In this document: positions 1 to 14,900 of the stretch, piece after piece
How positions within the stretch are numbered: position 1 is the stretch's first letter
Layout of the letters: each line of letters opens with the position of its first letter
From: Antedon mediterranea
Lineage: Eukaryota > Echinodermata > Crinoidea > Comatulida > Antedonidae
DNA: 64,000 nt
Reading direction: 5' to 3'
NCBI RefSeq assembly: GCF_964355755.1
Contig: NC_092673.1
Span: 23,195,001 to 23,259,000, forward strand
The notes under the pieces: model-generated
Told to the model about the DNA's origin: nothing
Databases searched by the model: none
What the model saw: the letters and a program-made list of their open reading frames with translations, nothing else
Position numbers and translations under genes: made by a program

Positions 1-113
1 TGACCTTCTGCATCGGTAAACTTTTTATTGTTTGTTTTTACGAAAATGAAAAAAGTTAATTTATTTTGAATTTTAGAATGAATAATTATGATTTAATTAA
101 TTAACAATTTCAG

Positions 114-3100
114 TACAACCGGAGATCATAGATCAAACCCAAGTTTACGATGTTAATGAGCAAACCTCAGTCACTCTGTCCTGTTCTTCAAGCGGTATTC
201 CAAGTCCGCAGATCACGTGGATGAAAGATGGTAAAGAAGTCGTAGAAGCAACTCGTGGTGACATGGAATCACGATTTGAAATTGACCAATCAGCTGGCAC
301 ACTTACCATTCATAACGCAATAGAAAGCGACACTGGTATTTATGTGTGTACCGTTAGCAATCCAGCCGGTATCACATCAAAGGAAATTACCCTTCTTGTC
401 AACAGTAAGTTATTATTTAAATTATAAAAACTTTATCAGTCAATAACAATAATTTTAAAGCTTTTAGAACTACACATGATATTAAAAGTGTTACAGTATG
501 ACTATCAATTTTAATTTAGTTATGCCATTTATTCAATTTTGAGTTCATGTGTGTAAATTAGATTAAAATGTCTACAGCATGACTAATTCAAACCGATTTT
601 ATTATTATTTAATAGTTTTTTCTTGTGAAAATGTTATATATGTTTAAATACTTAATTATACAATTGTCAGGTGTAAATAGTTGTCATTGAATATTTAAGC
701 TGAATTAGTAATAATTTATCCTAGAAATTTGTCCTGCTTAAATTTGTAAATTATATTTGTTTCTGTAAAGAAAAGCTTTACTGGATCTATTTGCCAATCT
801 TTAAGAAGAATTTCTATTACTAGATGGTACGCTCGCTTCGCTCGCGTACCATCTAGGTCGTGCCCACAGATGGTTCTCGAATACATAATAATTTCAGCGT
901 TAAAAAACTGGCGATTTCAAATGTACGTACTGCAGGACAATAATACATGTCGTGTACAGGAACGAATAAATAGACACTGTGATTTATGTACTCAACTAAA
1001 ATTAGCACCCTATTACTTCCGAAAGAGAAACTTGTCACAAAATAAGACCAATTGTTTAAGTCAAATTTAAACAAACTTAATTTGTGTTTTGTATGTAACA
1101 TTAGGGTTGAGGGATGGGGAAGAGGATGGGTGCAAAGAGGAACAATGTTAAAATATATTCTTTATCCATTAACGAAATATTAATTGCTTTCATGTTTTAC
1201 AAATAATATACCACTAAACACAGTAAAACATTGCGATGTAATACTTTGTTGAAACTATCACCGTCCTAGTCGATTGAAATAGTACAGTACATGTAACGAT
1301 ACATCACTACGACGTGTATATGTTTATAATATAATGTAAAACAATTTGTGAAAACCACCTCTATTCGGGTAAAATCATAAATTCGATTTAATCGTCAATA
1401 AATATTAAATTATCTAACTTAACTTAATTAGTAGGCCTAATGGTTTTCAATTGTTTCTTAGAGCCAATTCATACTTAAGTTGGTTCCTACCCTACCCACC
1501 AAAGTTGTTCTGCGTTTAGGGCATGTGATGTACCGTAGGCCTATTCTCTACTGGTTTTACAACGCTACTCATGCCAGTGAGGGAAAGGTGATGATGTGGG
1601 TGGTTTAAATGCAATAATAAAGATGTGTACATAATATACGGCGAGTGAAAACGCTAGCTCATTATCCGTTTAAAAAAAAATTATATCCAACCTCTGCAGC
1701 ACAGATTGAAAACAAAAATGGATCGAATTTCGAGTATACAGTACTGTACTTGCCTTTAACGACGCCTGAGGGAATAGACACTTGTGAAACAGAGATTGGA
1801 ATGTTCCATTCATCGCAAATCAATACATTTGTATAATCGTATATTAAATCTATCAAAATAGTATTTTTTTAAGAAAATCGGCCTGTCTTCAACATTATGA
1901 TGCTGTACTCTAGCTGTTCAACCAGTTTTCAGCTATTAAAAACAATTATCGTAGGAGGAGATAGGAAAATGCGAAGCCTCTTCGTATTTTTGTGGTGGGT
2001 ATTTTTCAAGATGGACATCCATTAGACAGTGTATACCACGATCGGAAAACACCCCTATTTGGGGCAAATCGTTGAACCTAAATTCGTTTTAATCGTCAAT
2101 AACTAATTACCTAACTCAATTTAATTAGTAAACAGGGTTACATCAGATGGTTAAAATCAGTACTGAAAGTATGAACCAACTTTATATACCATCGAGTAGA
2201 AATTCTAGAAATAAACCGAGATTTACCGAATTTTGCCCTTACGTAAATTTATATATAGATTATTTTGTTATAATGGACAAATAAAGCTTTTCAGTATTTT
2301 CAGTAGTTCTAACAGGAATACAATTCATTTTATGTATTTTGGTGACAAAAATGTAATGAATAAAATACACATAACATAGACAAAGACCTAACAATTAGGA
2401 AGTACACTTACTGATATTTAAGTTCTTCCTTTTTCTAGTTGCACCTGTGATCCCTGAATGGGACCGAGACAATGATGTAGATGTTGTAATTGGCAACCCA
2501 ATAGAGTTACCATGTGAGGTTGAATCTACCCCTTCACCTTACTACACCTGGTACAAGGACGACAATCTTCTCAATCCCAACAAAGAGGTGTTCATTAGTT
2601 CCAACGGTAACCTCGGAATTCTCAGAACAACTGTACTAGATAGTGGAATCTACACATGTATTGCTTCCAACATTGCTGGCAACATTTCAAAGATTTTCCG
2701 TGTTGAAATTCAAGGTATATTATAATTAGGCAATCAACACACTGCACACTGATACCAAGAAAACCTAGTTTCAAAATCACAAGTTATAAATAAGAAATAT
2801 TACCCCATACCCCAAAATTTTGTGTTGCATATTTTCCATAGGATATGTTATATACAGTATTCGTAAACAAGAAACCCTATTAAAGCTTGGTTCCCACTAG
2901 AGACGCAACGTAATGCAACGTACGTGATTTGACAAATCACAAAAGATGGATTATTGAACATTCGCTTAATTTGCGTTTACATCCTTCTGCTGTGTAGTGG
3001 GAACCAAGCTTTAGCTGTACAATTGATTATTGATAATTAATTATTGATTTCTGCAAAAATAGACATAATAAAAAATGATTGACAGAAATTAAATTTTGTT

Positions 3101-5963
3101 AACATTAAAAACTTGACTTGGCACATAAACTATTACAAATTTGTCATTATATCAGTTTAAAATTAGTACAATTTCAACCATTTTACTGTTAAAACTTAAT
3201 CTATATTTTTTCATCTTCAGTTCCTCCAACCATTCTACCTGGATTAAATAGCCTAACATTAGTATCTGGGGAAACAGCGTATTTGAAATGCGAGGTAGAT
3301 GGAATCCCATACCCACAGGTCATGTGGCACAAAGACGGTCAGTTGTTGAACATTGATCAAGATCCTCGCATGATGTACATAATCGCAAGTGGTATGCTTA
3401 GCATCGATAACGTGCAGGATCCAGACACAGGAGAGTATGAATGTTACGCATCGAATCCTGCTGGTCAAACAAGCAGAAGAATATCAATGTTTGTCCAAGG
3501 TAAGTTGAGAATTAATTAAAACAAATTATTTATAATTTAAGAAAATATACTGTAACATAAATAAACATTTACACACGATTATTGACGTAAAGAATATATC
3601 TTTTTATTCTATAGTTCCTCCTCTGATTCTGGATGAACGTACTGGCTATGAAGTCATCGTGCGAAACCCAGTCACACTCAACTGCCCTGCATCTGGAATA
3701 CCAGAACCTGAAGTCACATGGTATAAGGATAGTATACTTATCCTGAAGGATGATATGCGATACTTTCAGATGCCGTCTGGATCACTTCAAATCTCATCCA
3801 CGGTACGAGAAGACAGGGGAGAATTTAAGTGTTCATGGACCAATGCAGCTGGATCCGATGAGAAAATCACTTATCTTACAGTACATGGTAAGTAGTGACT
3901 AATTGAGTCTTACTGAACCAAGACAGGTAATGGGCCATTTAACTAAGTTCATTAAAAGGTGGAGGTGGTTTTGATGTGCACTCAATCATAACCCACCTTG
4001 AAATTTTGAGTAAAACCATTTTGTGTGGAAAATGAAAAAAAAAGTTTTAGAGGATTAATGTATTTACTGTTTAGTCTTGTCTGGATTTTAATCGATGTCT
4101 TTATAAATATAATTTATTTTGTGAATTTTCTTTAATAAAGAAGTTTCTGCATGAGTTAGTAGATTTTGAAAAAAACAAAAATTAGCAAAACTCACCTGCT
4201 TGTCTCAGCAAGACAGTGAAACTTTCAAACAGGATGTTTTGCTAATTGTTGGTTTTTTCAAAAAGAACTACTAACTCATGGATATCCAAAACCAGATAAA
4301 CATTTTTAATCAAGTTTCTGCATGTTTGAGCTTCAAGTGTAATGACTGCAAAAAATCTAAAAGACTCTTAATGATGTTATTAATTATTAATTAATTAATA
4401 TAGTAAAATAAGTGTACACTATTATGTCTTTTAAACAGTTCCTCCTAGAATCATTGATCTCGATCAATTGGATGATTACAATGTTATTGTAAACATGCTG
4501 GTTACGCTTGAATGCCCTGTAGACAGCTTTCCACCACCTGTATTCATTTGGGAGATGAACAGTCGTGAGATTGATACTTCAAATCCTTATTACGAGCATT
4601 TTGATGACGGTTCGCTCGTCATTCGTTCAGCCCAGCTTGTAGATACAGGAGAATATAAGTGTATTGCTATGAATGTTGTTGGAAATACTTCACGTACAAT
4701 GCAGTTGAAAGTGCAAGGTTTGTATTATGTGTTTTCTTTTCTACAGAGTATTTCTAAAGCCTAGTCTACACTAGCAAACTTTACCGAACTTTTTTTGCAA
4801 CAGTGGTGTAATGCAGAGGCCTGGTACCCCTGGTTTGAAGACCCTAAGTGGCCTTTCAATACTTTTTTCGACATATTTTAATGCCTGTTTTTTCTTTGAG
4901 CCTTGCTCTGGCCCCCTGGGCTTAACCAGTGAGCGTTCATAGTCGTTACGCCACTGCTGGTGGATCATTTTACTGCAAAGCACCCAAAGACTATTTGATT
5001 TGCTGAGTTCACAAACCTCAGCAAACTAGTTATCTGTTTTTACCAAATGGTCAAACATTTTAACTTCAACTTCTGTTTTGTCTTTCAATTATTATATAAC
5101 TTTCTTTGACATAATTTTAATTTTTAAAATGTATTTTCATTAATTTTCCAATACCAGTACCACCAGAGATCAGTGATGGGCCAACTTTATTAAAAATAAT
5201 GCTTGGAGAAGTCGCTCACCTTCCATGTGAGGTTTCTGGTGTACCTCCACCAGATGTGATCTGGCAGAAGGATGGTAGGGTTCTTGACATCGAGAACAAC
5301 AACATGGTGAAAGAGCAATCTGGATCTCTGACAATTTACAATGCTGTCCAATTTGATTCTGGTGCATACACTTGTGTAGTTACCAATGAGGCTGGATCAG
5401 AGACTAGGCTTATTAAGGTCAAAGTACTTAGTAAGTACAATTTGGTAAATCAGATGTATATTTAATAACAATGAAATATAACTTCCAGATTATATACTGT
5501 TTCTACAGTGAAAATTTATGCATTGTATGAATTATATGAAAATTAAAAACTAATAATTATGGTCTAAACCTTACAAAACTGCATGTTTACATGTTCCTAA
5601 CTAGCCAAACAATGTGTTCAATGCCATCTACTGTTTTATATTTTGCATTAAGAAAATTAAAAATATTTAAAATCTTAAATATTTTAGGCAAACCATACAT
5701 CAGGAAAGATATGCCACCCGTTGTCACGCCAACCATGGGTACCTCAATCAAGATCCCATGTTCATCTATTGGCCTTCCATATCCAGAGGTTCATTGGTAT
5801 AAAGACAATGTTGAAATCCAGAAGTATCAAAGAGGCTATACTATAATGAATGATGGAACCTTAAGTATTGCCAGCTTACAGCCATATGATAGTGGTAACT
5901 TTACATGTATAGCAGAGAATGAAGCTGGTAGAGACAGTGTAAGCATGCTGGTTGACACACAAG
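114..5963 (+). CDS. HMCN1: Hemicentin Ig domains 1-7 of window (one exon each)
   Basis: Exons: Ig1 114-404, Ig2 2439-2714, Ig3 3221-3499, Ig4 3615-3887, Ig5 4439-4717, Ig6 5158-5430, Ig7 5688-5963. Each starts after a polypyrimidine-AG with a V-P-P-like linker and ends on the first base of a codon before GT. Each carries the I-set signature: first Cys, Trp about 11 residues later, then D-x-G-x-Y/F-x-C with an N-x-A-G-like turn. Examples are ITWMKDG then [10 protein letters not shown] in Ig1 and VIWQKDG then [10 protein letters not shown] in Ig6. Ig1 holds an RGD tripeptide at 254-262. Ig4 has FKCSWTN, a Trp after the second Cys. The domains serve as extended adhesive modules. Intron 1 (405-2438) is the longest here and carries only repeats. 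Confidence 0.93.
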
Positions 5964-8900
5964 GTAAAACTAATACAATCAGAATTATTGAGTTCTTTAT
6001 TATTGCCTTTTTTTAATATATAAGAAGTTATATACAATTTTTATAATCTGTAATATTATACATAGTATCAGTAAAAAAAAACTACAAAATGATGAATTAA
6101 TTAATTTGATTTCTTTAATCTTAGTACAACCAAGAATTGCAGGAGAGAATACCATTCGAACCCCATCTAAGCAAGCAGCCATGTTGGGAAAGCCTGTCAA
6201 CTTGTTCTGCAATGTTACAGATGGACATCCAGATGCATTCATTCAATGGTATCGTGATGGCAATCCAGTATATCTCTGGGAGAGTGGTTTACAGATTTCT
6301 GAAGATGGCATGCTCTTGCAGATTCCATCCTTCCAGGAAGTTGACGTTGGTATCTATGAATGCATTGCCACAAATACTATCGGCAACAGTACTCGGTTCT
6401 ATGATGTCTCCATCTATGGTTAGTTTCATTTATGATTTAATAACAATGTCAACCAGATGGTAAATGTTCGATCTATACATAATGTAATATATAAAAAACC
6501 AGTAGTACAAAAAATTGAATCTTGATATTTTCAGTGCCTCCAACAATCTCCCAAGAAGACTTCACAGTGAAGACACTGAATGCTGGTGCCACTCTTTCAC
6601 TCTTTTGTGAAGCATACGGAACACCTCCACCACGTTATATTTGGAAAATCAATAATATTCCACTATCAAGCACCAACACACGATACATCGTACAGGAAGA
6701 TGGTTCATTGACCATCAGACGAACACAAGTGTTTGATTCTGGTATCTTCATGTGTGTTGCACAGAACATTGCTGGCAACGATTCTATTATTGTTGATGTC
6801 CGCATCTTTGGTATGTTGTTCTGTTTTTTATGATATAATTGTTTTTTTTATTCAGTAAAAACTATTAAACCTATTAAAGTGAGTCCCAATAAAGTGTTCC
6901 CTACAGGGATGTCCTCTTAATATGAGTGGCCATAGTGCTAAAACATAATAATGATCCCTTTGTTTGTACATAGTGTCACAGGAAAGTGTCCCTTTAGTAG
7001 GATGTAGCAAAAGAAGGATAATATACTTTCTGTATACTAAAAAATATAATTTCCTTTCAACTCAATTGTCTATGTTTTACCAAACTAAACACCCTATTTT
7101 CTGATAATTTATGTTTATAGTAAAACCAAGTATCAGCAAAGGCCCTCAAGTAAGAAGTGTTGTGATTGGTGATGGCGTCATCCTACCATGCGAAGCAGCT
7201 GGTGTACCGAGACCTAGTGTCACATGGCAAAAGAATGGTGTTCCATTGATTATCAACAATCAAACTATGGAGCAGATGGTGTCAGGAACTTTACACTTCT
7301 TGACAACAACTGAAAACGATCCTGGCACGTACAGATGCATTGCAGAAAATGAGGCTGGTGTAGCTAACAGGAAGATCTTTTTGAATGTTCTTAGTAAGTT
7401 GCTAAATGTAGTTAGTTGTTATAGGGTAGATGGCTTTCAATTCTGGGTTAATTATTTCCACAGAAGGAATACAAGTCATGGCATTAAGGAAGTAGGCCAA
7501 TATATAATAGAATAAAATTAGTCAATAAGTATTCTGGTTAAGTATATCTCAGCAACCAGTTAGTAACTGTAAAAACCTCTAAGTTAGTCAAGGCTAAGTA
7601 TGTGATCAGATTGATATGTAATAAAGAATAAAATAAAAAAACCATAAACATTTCAGATTTACACTGAAACCAAGAACGTTAGGGACGTTACGGAATCATC
7701 TCCCAGTGTGATCAAGTACTTGACCTCCTAGCAGTGTTGTACTAAAGAGGCTACCCAGTATAAAGAATACATAAACACAAAAATATGTATACAACATCCC
7801 AGTGAAATTCTGATATCCAATGAAAGACCACAACCTAGTTCTGTACAATAATTCTTAAATATTTGTTTTTATCCTTTCTTAAAACATTTCTTTAAACATT
7901 GTACTTTCAGTTCCACCATCCCCAACTCCAAATTCTCCAGACAACGTGGCAGCAACCATTACAAATGATGTCACAATACCATGTGTTGTCACTGGATCGC
8001 CAAGACCTCAAGTGACATGGTGGAAGAACAATCGTCAGCTACAGATAGATGGACTGAAGTATATTCAGACAGAAGATGGACTGAAGATACGTAGAGTGGA
8101 TACAGCAGATGCTGGTGTCTATACTTGCTATGCCATCAATGATGCTGGAGTATTACCTGTAGATGTTGAAATGACGGTACAAGGTAGGAGTCAAATGTTT
8201 CTCATGTATTGTCTTTGATTTAGAAAATTACAAGCCTATATCTAATTAAAGCCAGGTCATCTTTCATCATCATCATGGCATCTTTCATCAAGGTTTCAGT
8301 AATCATATCAGGCAATATCATAGCAGAATATAAGAGATAAGTTTCCAATATATTATAATGTTTAAGTCTCTCTAAGTAGACCTATTTTTTGAAGAAGTGA
8401 AATGTGTAAATAGGCAGTGTTTTGAAGGCTTTGGAAAATGTATTCATAAATTCATCTGATTCTATAAATTTTAGTTGTAATTTTTGTCTTCATGCTGAAC
8501 CATTTTTTATTTATTATATAATATATTTTTACCTTTTTGAGATTTTGTCAACACCTTGTCAGCATCCTAAAGTCTGGCCTATTTTCACATGGCCATCAAT
8601 ATTACACCAGGGAAGAGTGAAATTATTTAATTTCACTCTTCTGGTTACACTTAAAGTTTCTAAAGTATGCCTCTTATTTCAGTGCCACCAAAGATAACTG
8701 GATCTACAATCGAAAGAAACAAGCCAGTTGTGAAGACTAACAGAATTTACCTGGAATGTTCTGTCACTGATGCTTACCCTCCTGCTAAGGTCAGTTGGTA
8801 CAAGAATGACCAGCTAATCAGTGGTAGCAGTCCTAATGTCATAATCATTGGAGATGGCCGTGCTCTTGAGATTCGTAGTTCAACAGAAGATGACACTGGT

Positions 8901-11900
8901 AACTACTTCTGTATGGCATCCAATGTTGCAGGAAATGCAACTAAACACTGGAATATAGAAATCCAAGGTATGTCAATAATATTCTAATATAATGTCAATA
9001 CAGTCAACTCTCCCAATACCAGACCTTAAGGCTGGCCTTAAATGTCTGGTTTTATAAAAAGTCTGGTATTCGGAATGTGTTTCTAATGGTAAAAATGAAA
9101 TTACAGAGAGTCCGGTGTTGGCTACATATATTTAAAGATAATTTAAAAATAATACAATTACATCATTGCTTTTGTATCATGTGCCATTCAGTACTGGTTA
9201 TGCGGAGTGTAAAAGTGATGTTTAATTGATCAATAAAATGTTCCTACATTGCACGTTTTTCACTTTGGGAATTGTTTGCCATGCCCATTAGACTAAAGTG
9301 ACTGTCGGGCGTTCAAAAGCCAAATTGCAGTATGTTTCTTTGCAATCGTTAAACATTACTAATAAAATGTAATTTTTATTAATCATATTTGTTGTCTTCA
9401 TTTTTTCTCTCTTGATTAGTTCCTCCAACCATCAACAACAACGACCCAGTAGACCTGACAGTTGTCATTGAAAGTGGTATTGTTCTACCATGTGAAATTC
9501 AAGGATATCCTCAACCATACGTCAAATGGTACAAAGATGGACAAGAGATATTTGGTAACAATATCAACCACAAAATCAAAGAGAGTGGCTCATTTGAAAT
9601 AAAATATGCTACTGCAAAGGATTCTGGGACGTACATCTGTAGAGCATATAATACTGCTGGTAATGCTACAAAGACTATTCACCTCATTACACATGGTAAG
9701 TGTGCAACATTATTTAATCATTTATGATTGCTCAGGGGTGGTCTTCTTTACTGCATATAATTGCTCTGGTGTTTTTGTGACTGACAATGATTGTTCGGGA
9801 GTCTCAAATGCCCATAATTAAAATTGTCTTCTCAAAATGTCAACTGCTCAGGAGTTGTCACGATTGCCCAAGAATTGTCATGACTGCCTGGGAGTTGTCA
9901 CGATTGCCTAGGAGTTGGCTCGACTGCCAGGGAATCTTCATGACTGTCAAAGAGTCTTTATGATTTCCCTAGAGTCTTTATGATTGTCAGAGATTACCAA
10001 GACTTCCCATTATTGTACCTAACTACACAGGATTACACTGGAGTATCTATGGTTGCCCTGAACTGACTGTTAAATATTGCTCAGGAGCCTTTATTTTGAA
10101 TATTATCAATTTGATTTCAAGTTTTAATTTCATTTATTAATTTCATATGGAATGGATAATACTAATATTATTAACTAATTGGTGTAAAAATATTTAGTTC
10201 CACCCAGGTTTGGTGATATCCCAATTGACAGGAACAATATAGTGGTGTCACCTGGTGACCCTGTCCTCCTGCCGTGCGAGGCTGTAGGTAATCCACGACC
10301 CAACTTTCAGTGGAGTAAAGAAGGATTGGTGCTTCCCGAACAAAGTGCTGGCTATATTATCTTGTCGTCTGGTTCAATGTATCTTAACAGTACGCGCGAG
10401 TCAGACAAAGGAACATACACTTGTTTTGTATCCAACATCGCAGGCACCATCCAGAAGGATATACACTTATTTGTACAAGGTAATTGAATATTTAATTAGT
10501 TCATTCATTTTGAATGTTTTTCTTTTCTTTTGCTATGTATATATTATGTCATCATGGTATTAAGAAATAAATAAAAAGATGAATGAATGAATGGTATATT
10601 TGATTGGGCTGTTTTAAGCAGATACTCATAGAAGTAGCTACTGAAACTCCTTGCTATTTTTATGCAAGCAGTGGGAGTAGATCACTGCAAGGTGTTTGCA
10701 AGTGGCCAGTTGAATACGCTGAATGACTACTTTTAATTACACTTTCTTACGTATTCATTATGTGTTGTATATACAGAAAGACCAAATATAGAGAGTGGAG
10801 CACTTGCTGTGGAATACTCTCCACCAGAAGGCAAAGATATGAACTTGCTCTGTCCAGCCACTGGTACACCAGTACCAGACTTTCATTGGTTTAAAGATGG
10901 TGTACCAGTCTCAGGTCCTCGATTCAAAATTAAGACAGATGGTACCCTTCAGATTACGGATGTTTTAAGATCAGATTCTGGTAGCTACCAATGCTTAGCT
11001 AGCAACATTGCTGGAAATACTACATTGCAACTTGATCTGGTTGTTAGAGGTAAGATCTACAGACAATTATAATCAGTAAATTCAGGAAGTATCCCTCCAC
11101 AATTTTGTTACTAAAATTCTTTTTTTCTGTTTCTGTTTGTCTGTTGTATTTTCTTTATTGTATAGGCCATCCTCAACTTTTTACTTTAATTGTCTTTTCA
11201 GTGCCGCCACGCATCGTGAACTCAACAATACCGATTGATGTTGTCATCTTCCTTCATAATCCACTTAATCTTATCTGTGAGGTTGTTGATGCTGTTCCTT
11301 ACGCCAACATCAATTGGAAGAAGAATGGAGAGACCATTCTGGATAAGACTCCAGATATTCAGATCCTTGATAATGGTCAGACCTTACACTTTCCCAGTGT
11401 GGTGTCTGAACATGGTGGGCGCTACACCTGTATAGCTGATAATGGAGTTGGCCAAGCTACTAAATTCTGGGGAGTTACTGTCCACAGTAAGTACTATTTT
11501 CTCTGTACATTTTATCCCCTGTAGTTTATTACTGCTTAACAACCCTATCAGTCATGTGGTCATATGTCTCAATTGAGATGAAAAGGAATGAACTGTATAG
11601 ATTATTGTTGTAAGAATTGTCAAAATAAATTGTTTATTAAAGGTAGTCTCTTTTGCCCTACTCCTGCTGCAAAAAAGTTTAAACTGAGAAGATGGATACA
11701 TATTTGTATTAATAAAATTATGACCTATAAAGAGAGGGTTAAAGTGGTTTTAGTATCATTTTTAAAAAATAAATTAGAGGCAGTCAAAGTCAATGGTAGT
11801 TTTAGTAAAGTATATTTATTTTTGTTTTTAGTACCACCAGTGATTAGCGGAGGAGGAGATGTTGTGTTCCCTATGAAGCCACGTACATACACCGTCACAC

Positions 11901-14900
11901 AGGATAAAGAAGTGATCCTTCCATGCAATGTCTCTGGTAACCCCAAACCCACAATTAGGTGGTACAAGGATGGCAATCTAGTCACACCTAATGAGAGAGG
12001 TGTTGAGGTGTCCAGAGATGGACAGATACTGACCATTAGCCGAGCAGACGTAATACATACTGGTCTGTTCCAGTGTGTTGCATCAAGTATTGCTGGTAAT
12101 ACAAGTGTTGAATATGAACTAGTTGTCAATGGTAAGTGTTAAGTAGTTTTAATGTTATAATTTAAGATTAGAAAAATGTATGTAATTGTAAATTAAATAG
12201 GCAATAGATTTATAATAAAAAAATTTGTTTTATTAAATGCGGTTAACAATAAAAAAAAACTTTATCGTTAGCCAAGGGTAACAAAGAGAGGCCAAAAACT
12301 TCTATTGCTGAATAGGGGTATGCCAAAATATACACAGGTCTACAACACCAGGTATTTTCATGTCGTCTCCCCACCAAGTACTAACCTGGCCTGACATTCT
12401 TTAACTTTGGTGATTGGACACAAAAGATGAGTAACAAATTGATTGAATATTTTTATTTTAATAGTGCCACCAATCATATTTGGATCTGAGTTTCCAATTA
12501 ACGAAAGTGTCACCATTAATAATGCCATCACACTGGACTGTACCACAACTGCCACACCTGAGCCAACCATTGAGTGGTACAACGGTAATGTACCATTGGA
12601 AGGTAGTGAATTAGGTGTACGATTTGACCAAAAGAAGCACCAACTGACCATTGAGAATGCCCAATTGGTCCATGATGGTGTTTACCGTTGTATAGCAACA
12701 AATGAAGCTGGTCAAGAAGAGAAGTATTTTAACCTGCAAGTCCAAGGTATGTCTGCTGTTTATACATGGGTCTGTATTCATGACTATCTATCCATGTGAT
12801 GTTCTGTCTTCAACCAAAAGGACTTAAAGGAATCATTAATATTTTATCAGAATATGAAAATTACTGATGCAAATTAGAATATTAAATAAATTGTGACTGC
12901 ATTGCCATTGGGTTACATAACACATAAGCAAAACGGTATAACATAAAACAGAACAATTGCAGAGAACCTATAACTTAAAGATGTATATAAGGGGAACACA
13001 GATGTCTAGATAATGTCATTACATAATCAAAATATTATTTATATAAGATAAAATGTTATTATTTTGTTTTAGTACCATCCACAATCACGGACTTAAATGA
13101 AGGACAAGTAAATGTCATGTTTGGCTCAGAGGTTCAATTAAGTTGTGACAACTATGGAATACCAGCACCAGTTGTGACTTGGTACAAAGGAGAAAATTTC
13201 ATTCCAGTAGACAGTTCACGGTTTATCCAGACAGACAGAGGTCTTTTCATTGCAGAAACCAGTACAACAGATACAGACCTTTTTAGATGTTTAGCCACTA
13301 ATCCAGCAGGGGAGGCTGAACGTAGAATTTATCTCCAAGTTTTAGGTAAGCTGACACACGTTTAAAGTTATTTAGCATAAACTACTTTCTGTTCTATTAT
13401 AATTGTAAATGTAGGTGTTTTGTATGAGAATATCTTGATTAGTTTGTAAAGTAAAATCTCTTGGAATCAATGGAATGATCCAGCAGAAAGATATTAGGTA
13501 TTCTGTACATTTGAGTGATTACGATGCTTAGCAACCAAACTAGACTAAAATCCTGGCTCATGCCCTTATTATTACATAACTGAGAGCAACTTTTGTAATT
13601 GTGAATTCTTAAACAAATATTATGTTGTGAAAACGTGTCATCAGATTTTTAGTAAATAAGAAGAGAATTTTAAAGTCAATCTTAATATCTTCTAGTTGCA
13701 CCAATGATCACTGGTGGACTGGACACCATCAAGACAGTTCTTGGCAGGAGAGTACGTCTGCCATGTGATGTCTCTGGCACACCTAAGCCACTGATCTCAT
13801 GGCAGAAGAATTACCAGATCTTAGATGAGTCTAATGAGGGCTACAGAGTACTGGCGAATGGTATGTTGTACATTGAAAAGGCCACCATTGACGATGCAGG
13901 GATCTATCGCTGTATAGCCACCAATCAAGCAGGCACAACTGCAAAGAAAATTGAATTACAAGTCCAAGGTATATTTTATTTATTATTTTCATACAAAATA
14001 CAAATTTAAAAAAGACCCTTTAATGTTTTATTATTCTTCCTCACTTTTAGTTTAGCCTCATGGCAGCCATTGTAGCAACTACCAGATCAGCACACCTGGG
14101 GACAATAACCTATTCTTTTCGAATAGTGTACCAAGTTCTTTATGTACTTGCTTATGCACTTGTCTTGAATCCTATTTTTCAAATAAGAGTGCAGCAATCA
14201 TTATTTTTTATATCAAAAGCTATGCAAATTTGTGATTGATATGTTAACCATTTCTTTTTCTAGTTGCACCAATGATTAGCATCCCAGAGAACTTCTACAC
14301 AGCTGTTGAAGATGAAGCCATCATCTTGGAATGTAGTGCAACTGGAATCCCACATCCAGAGATCCAATGGCTTCACAATGGCATTGAGATCAATGACAGA
14401 CGTGTTAAACGTCTCTCTGGATCTCTCCAGATACCATTTGTAAGAGCTGAAGATACAGGCAGATATACCTGTCTTGCAAGAAATGATGTCTCCAGTGTTT
14501 CAGGAACCATTCAACTTCAAGTTTTGGGTACGAATTCTTTTTTTATTTTTTGAATGGTTTCCTGTTCAAATACTACAGTATCTTTGCATATATAGTATTA
14601 TCACTATGAATATATCTATATTTCTCTTTGTAGTGCCACCAACTATTACAAAGGTACAAGACTCGTACAACGTTGGTTTATACAGCCGTGCTGCTTTGCC
14701 ATGCGTTGCTGATGGCGCTCCCAAACCAGAGATCTCATGGACCAAAGATGGCCAACCAATTGAACAGAGTAGTCGATACTTTATCTTGGATTCTGGCACC
14801 CTTGTCTTTGATAGAGTCGAGGTAATTGCACCAGTAATACGAAGAACTAGCATTTTAATAATGCTGTTTAAAAAATTCTATTAATATAGATTTCTTTAGT

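Noticed and set aside
853-1101. Overlapping ORFs on both strands near the hairpin
   Set aside because: No Ig, TSP1 or other domain pattern; they lie inside an intron whose flanking exons splice in frame without them.
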